The translations under genes and the position numbers were made by a program. Shown piece by piece: positions 22,739 to 23,812 of a DNA stretch of 23,812 bases. The notes below the pieces were generated by a model. It made no database searches. It saw nothing but the letters and a program-made list of their open reading frames with translations, and was not told the DNA's origin. Source of the stretch: Leptolyngbya sp. SIO4C1 (lineage in GTDB: Bacteria > Cyanobacteriota > Cyanobacteriia > Phormidesmidales > Phormidesmidaceae); assembly GCA_010671975.1 (NCBI GenBank), contig JAAHIA010000019.1:1-23812 (forward strand), read 5' to 3'. Every line of letters starts with the position of its first letter. Position 1 is the first letter of the stretch.

Positions 22739-23338
22739 GTGTTTGCCCCGATTGAACTGCTATGGGCGCTGATTGGCCTGATCCTGACGATTGGGGCAAC
22801 TTGGCTCGAAGTCTTCATCACCAACGTTCCTTGGGCTTGGTTTCAGTCAGGCATGCAGTTTTATTCGCTGGGCGTGAGCTTCCAGGTTGGGGCAGTGCTG
22901 CTGACGGCCTGCATGGGCGGACAGAATGCAGCGGTGCTGGCTCAGGTGGCCTATTTGAGCTTAGGGCTGATTTTGTTTCCCACGTTTGGGCTACAGGTGT
23001 TTACTCAAGGCGGCGGGCTGAGCTACTTTCGCGAGCCTAGCTTTGGCTATCTGCTAGGGTTTGTGCCGGCTGCTTGGGTTTGTGGCTTCCTGGCGTTTCG
23101 CTCAGCGACTAAACTAGAGAAGCTAGCGTTAAGCTGCCTGAGCGGTCTGCTGGTGGTGCACCTGGTGGGGCTGCTCTATCTGCTGAGTGCCTATCTACTG
23201 GGCTGGGCCGAGTCAGCTCAGCTTTCTCTGGTAGAGGCAATTTCAGCCTATTCGCTCACGCCGCTGCCGGGTCAGCTGGTGGTTGTCTGTGCCGTCTCAG
23301 TGCTGGCCTATGTGATGCGGCGAATGATGTTTTATTAG
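22739..23338 (+). CDS. bioY: Biotin transporter substrate-binding subunit BioY
   Basis: 199 residues with about six membrane helices. BioY is the biotin-capturing S component of an ECF transporter and can work with a shared energising module or alone. The family signature region is visible as FTQGGGLSYFREPSFGYLLG followed by FVPAAWVCGFLAFR, with the Gly-rich loop and the conserved Tyr-Leu-Leu-Gly. No ecfA or ecfT genes are nearby. The chosen start is GTG at 22739, with GAGGAA only two bases upstream, an unusually tight spacing; no better in-frame ATG precedes the first helix. lspA follows after 26 bases on the same strand. Confidence 0.9.
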   Translation: MFAPIELLWALIGLILTIGATWLEVFITNVPWAWFQSGMQFYSLGVSFQVGAVLLTACMGGQNAAVLAQVAYLSLGLILFPTFGLQVFTQGGGLSYFREPSFGYLLGFVPAAWVCGFLAFRSATKLEKLALSCLSGLLVVHLVGLLYLLSAYLLGWAESAQLSLVEAISAYSLTPLPGQLVVVCAVSVLAYVMRRMMFY

Positions 23339-23364
23339 GCTTTGGACGACAAATCACTCAGGGT

Positions 23365-23812
23365 ATGAAACTTCGGAATCGTCTCTTTTGGCTAGCTGCG
23401 ATCGCGGGTGTGGTGCTCGATCAGCTCTCTAAGCTCTGGGTTGTCCAAACATTTGAGCTAGCCGGTCCGCCGGTGACTATCATTCCGGGCGTTTTAAACT
23501 TTGTCTATGTGCTGAATCGGGGGGCCGCCTGGAGCATCTGCAGCGGTGAAAACTGCCGCTGGATTTTACCCTGGCTGTCGCTGCTGGTGAGTTTGGGGCT
23601 AGCGGCCTACGGCCTGCTTTCTCGTATCCCGGACCGCTGGGAGCAGCTTGGGTACGGCTGTATTTTGGCGGGTGCATTTGGCAACGGCATCGATCGGCTG
23701 CGGGCGGGTGAGGTGGTCGACTTCATTCAGGCGTTTCCTGTCACGCGGTTTCCAGTATTTAACCTGGCCGATATTTGGATCAACATTGGCATTTTGTGCC
23801 TGCTGCTGTCAT
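23365..23812 (+). CDS. lspA: Lipoprotein signal peptidase (signal peptidase II), cut by window end
   Basis: The first 149 residues are present; the C-terminus runs past the window. LspA is the aspartic membrane protease that cleaves prolipoprotein signal peptides after lipid attachment. Visible are the first helix with VVLDQLSKLWVV, VLNFVYVLNRGAAWSI (the conserved N-x-G-A-A/F block), GAFGNGIDRLRAGEVVDFI with one catalytic Asp, and FPVFNLADIWINIGIL with the other. A small insertion after the NRGAAW block carries two cysteines (CSGENC), which I do not recall from the canonical E. coli enzyme. The ATG at 23365 is 26 bases after the bioY stop, so the two are probably co-transcribed. Confidence 0.95.
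   Translation, partial: MKLRNRLFWLAAIAGVVLDQLSKLWVVQTFELAGPPVTIIPGVLNFVYVLNRGAAWSICSGENCRWILPWLSLLVSLGLAAYGLLSRIPDRWEQLGYGCILAGAFGNGIDRLRAGEVVDFIQAFPVTRFPVFNLADIWINIGILCLLLS

Noticed and set aside
1..23812. Recurrent GCGATCGC octamers as possible mobile or CRISPR repeats
   Set aside because: They are dispersed singly inside and between genes, the known HIP1 pattern of cyanobacteria; no regular spacing.

Overview
The window is a slice of a cyanobacterial chromosome. GCGATCGC (HIP1-type) octamers recur throughout. Several genes belong to oxygenic-phototroph pathways: phycocyanobilin:ferredoxin oxidoreductase (pcyA), Ycf39, the small cytochrome b6f subunit PetM, and a small protein resembling the cyanobacterial DUF4327 family. 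Base composition is GC-rich and fairly even. I see no insertion sequence, prophage, CRISPR array, rRNA or tRNA. I cannot name the genus; a Leptolyngbya/Synechococcus-like lineage is a guess.

Layout. 1-175 (minus): start of a 5-hydroxyisourate hydrolase gene whose continuation lies in the wrong orientation between 18-bp inverted repeats. 422-1330: secreted protein of unknown function. 1332-3111 (minus): a two-gene unit of a LapA-like membrane protein with a degenerate GGDEF domain, then an aminopropyltransferase. 3289-3666: small beta-rich protein. 3674-5698 (minus): large TPR protein. 5966-7426: pcyA and gmk. 7423-9762 (minus): an FtsL-like protein and an FtsI-type transpeptidase. 10058-11899 (minus): acetolactate synthase large subunit with a C-terminal zinc ribbon. 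12116-12697 (minus): hydrolase-like protein. 12841-14379: atypical histidine kinase. 14384-15642 (minus): ycf39 and petM with a strong terminator between them. 15747-17435: pdxA and a DUF4327-like gene. 17533-18426 (minus): DUF72 protein. 18523-19754: msrP and a small partner. 19943-21535: ATPase and permease of a metal ABC transporter behind a Zur/Fur-type box. 21544-22527 (minus): hemB. 22739-23812: bioY and the start of lspA.

How the genes fit together. Most are housekeeping: tetrapyrrole and bilin synthesis (hemB, pcyA), photosynthetic assembly (ycf39, petM), cell division (FtsL-like, ftsI), branched-chain amino acid, nucleotide and cofactor metabolism (ilvB, gmk, pdxA, bioY), protein repair and lipoprotein processing (msrP, lspA), and metal uptake. 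Five of the six convergent gene pairs are separated by 8 bp or less, or overlap.

I found no clearly new multi-gene system. The most striking signal is the disrupted hydroxyisourate hydrolase at the left edge, which is either a real small inversion or a fold-back assembly artefact. Next are the zinc-ribbon tail on acetolactate synthase, the possible Tat-lipoprotein MsrP, the histidine kinase lacking recognisable ATP-binding boxes, and the metal-box-controlled transporter without a binding-protein gene.
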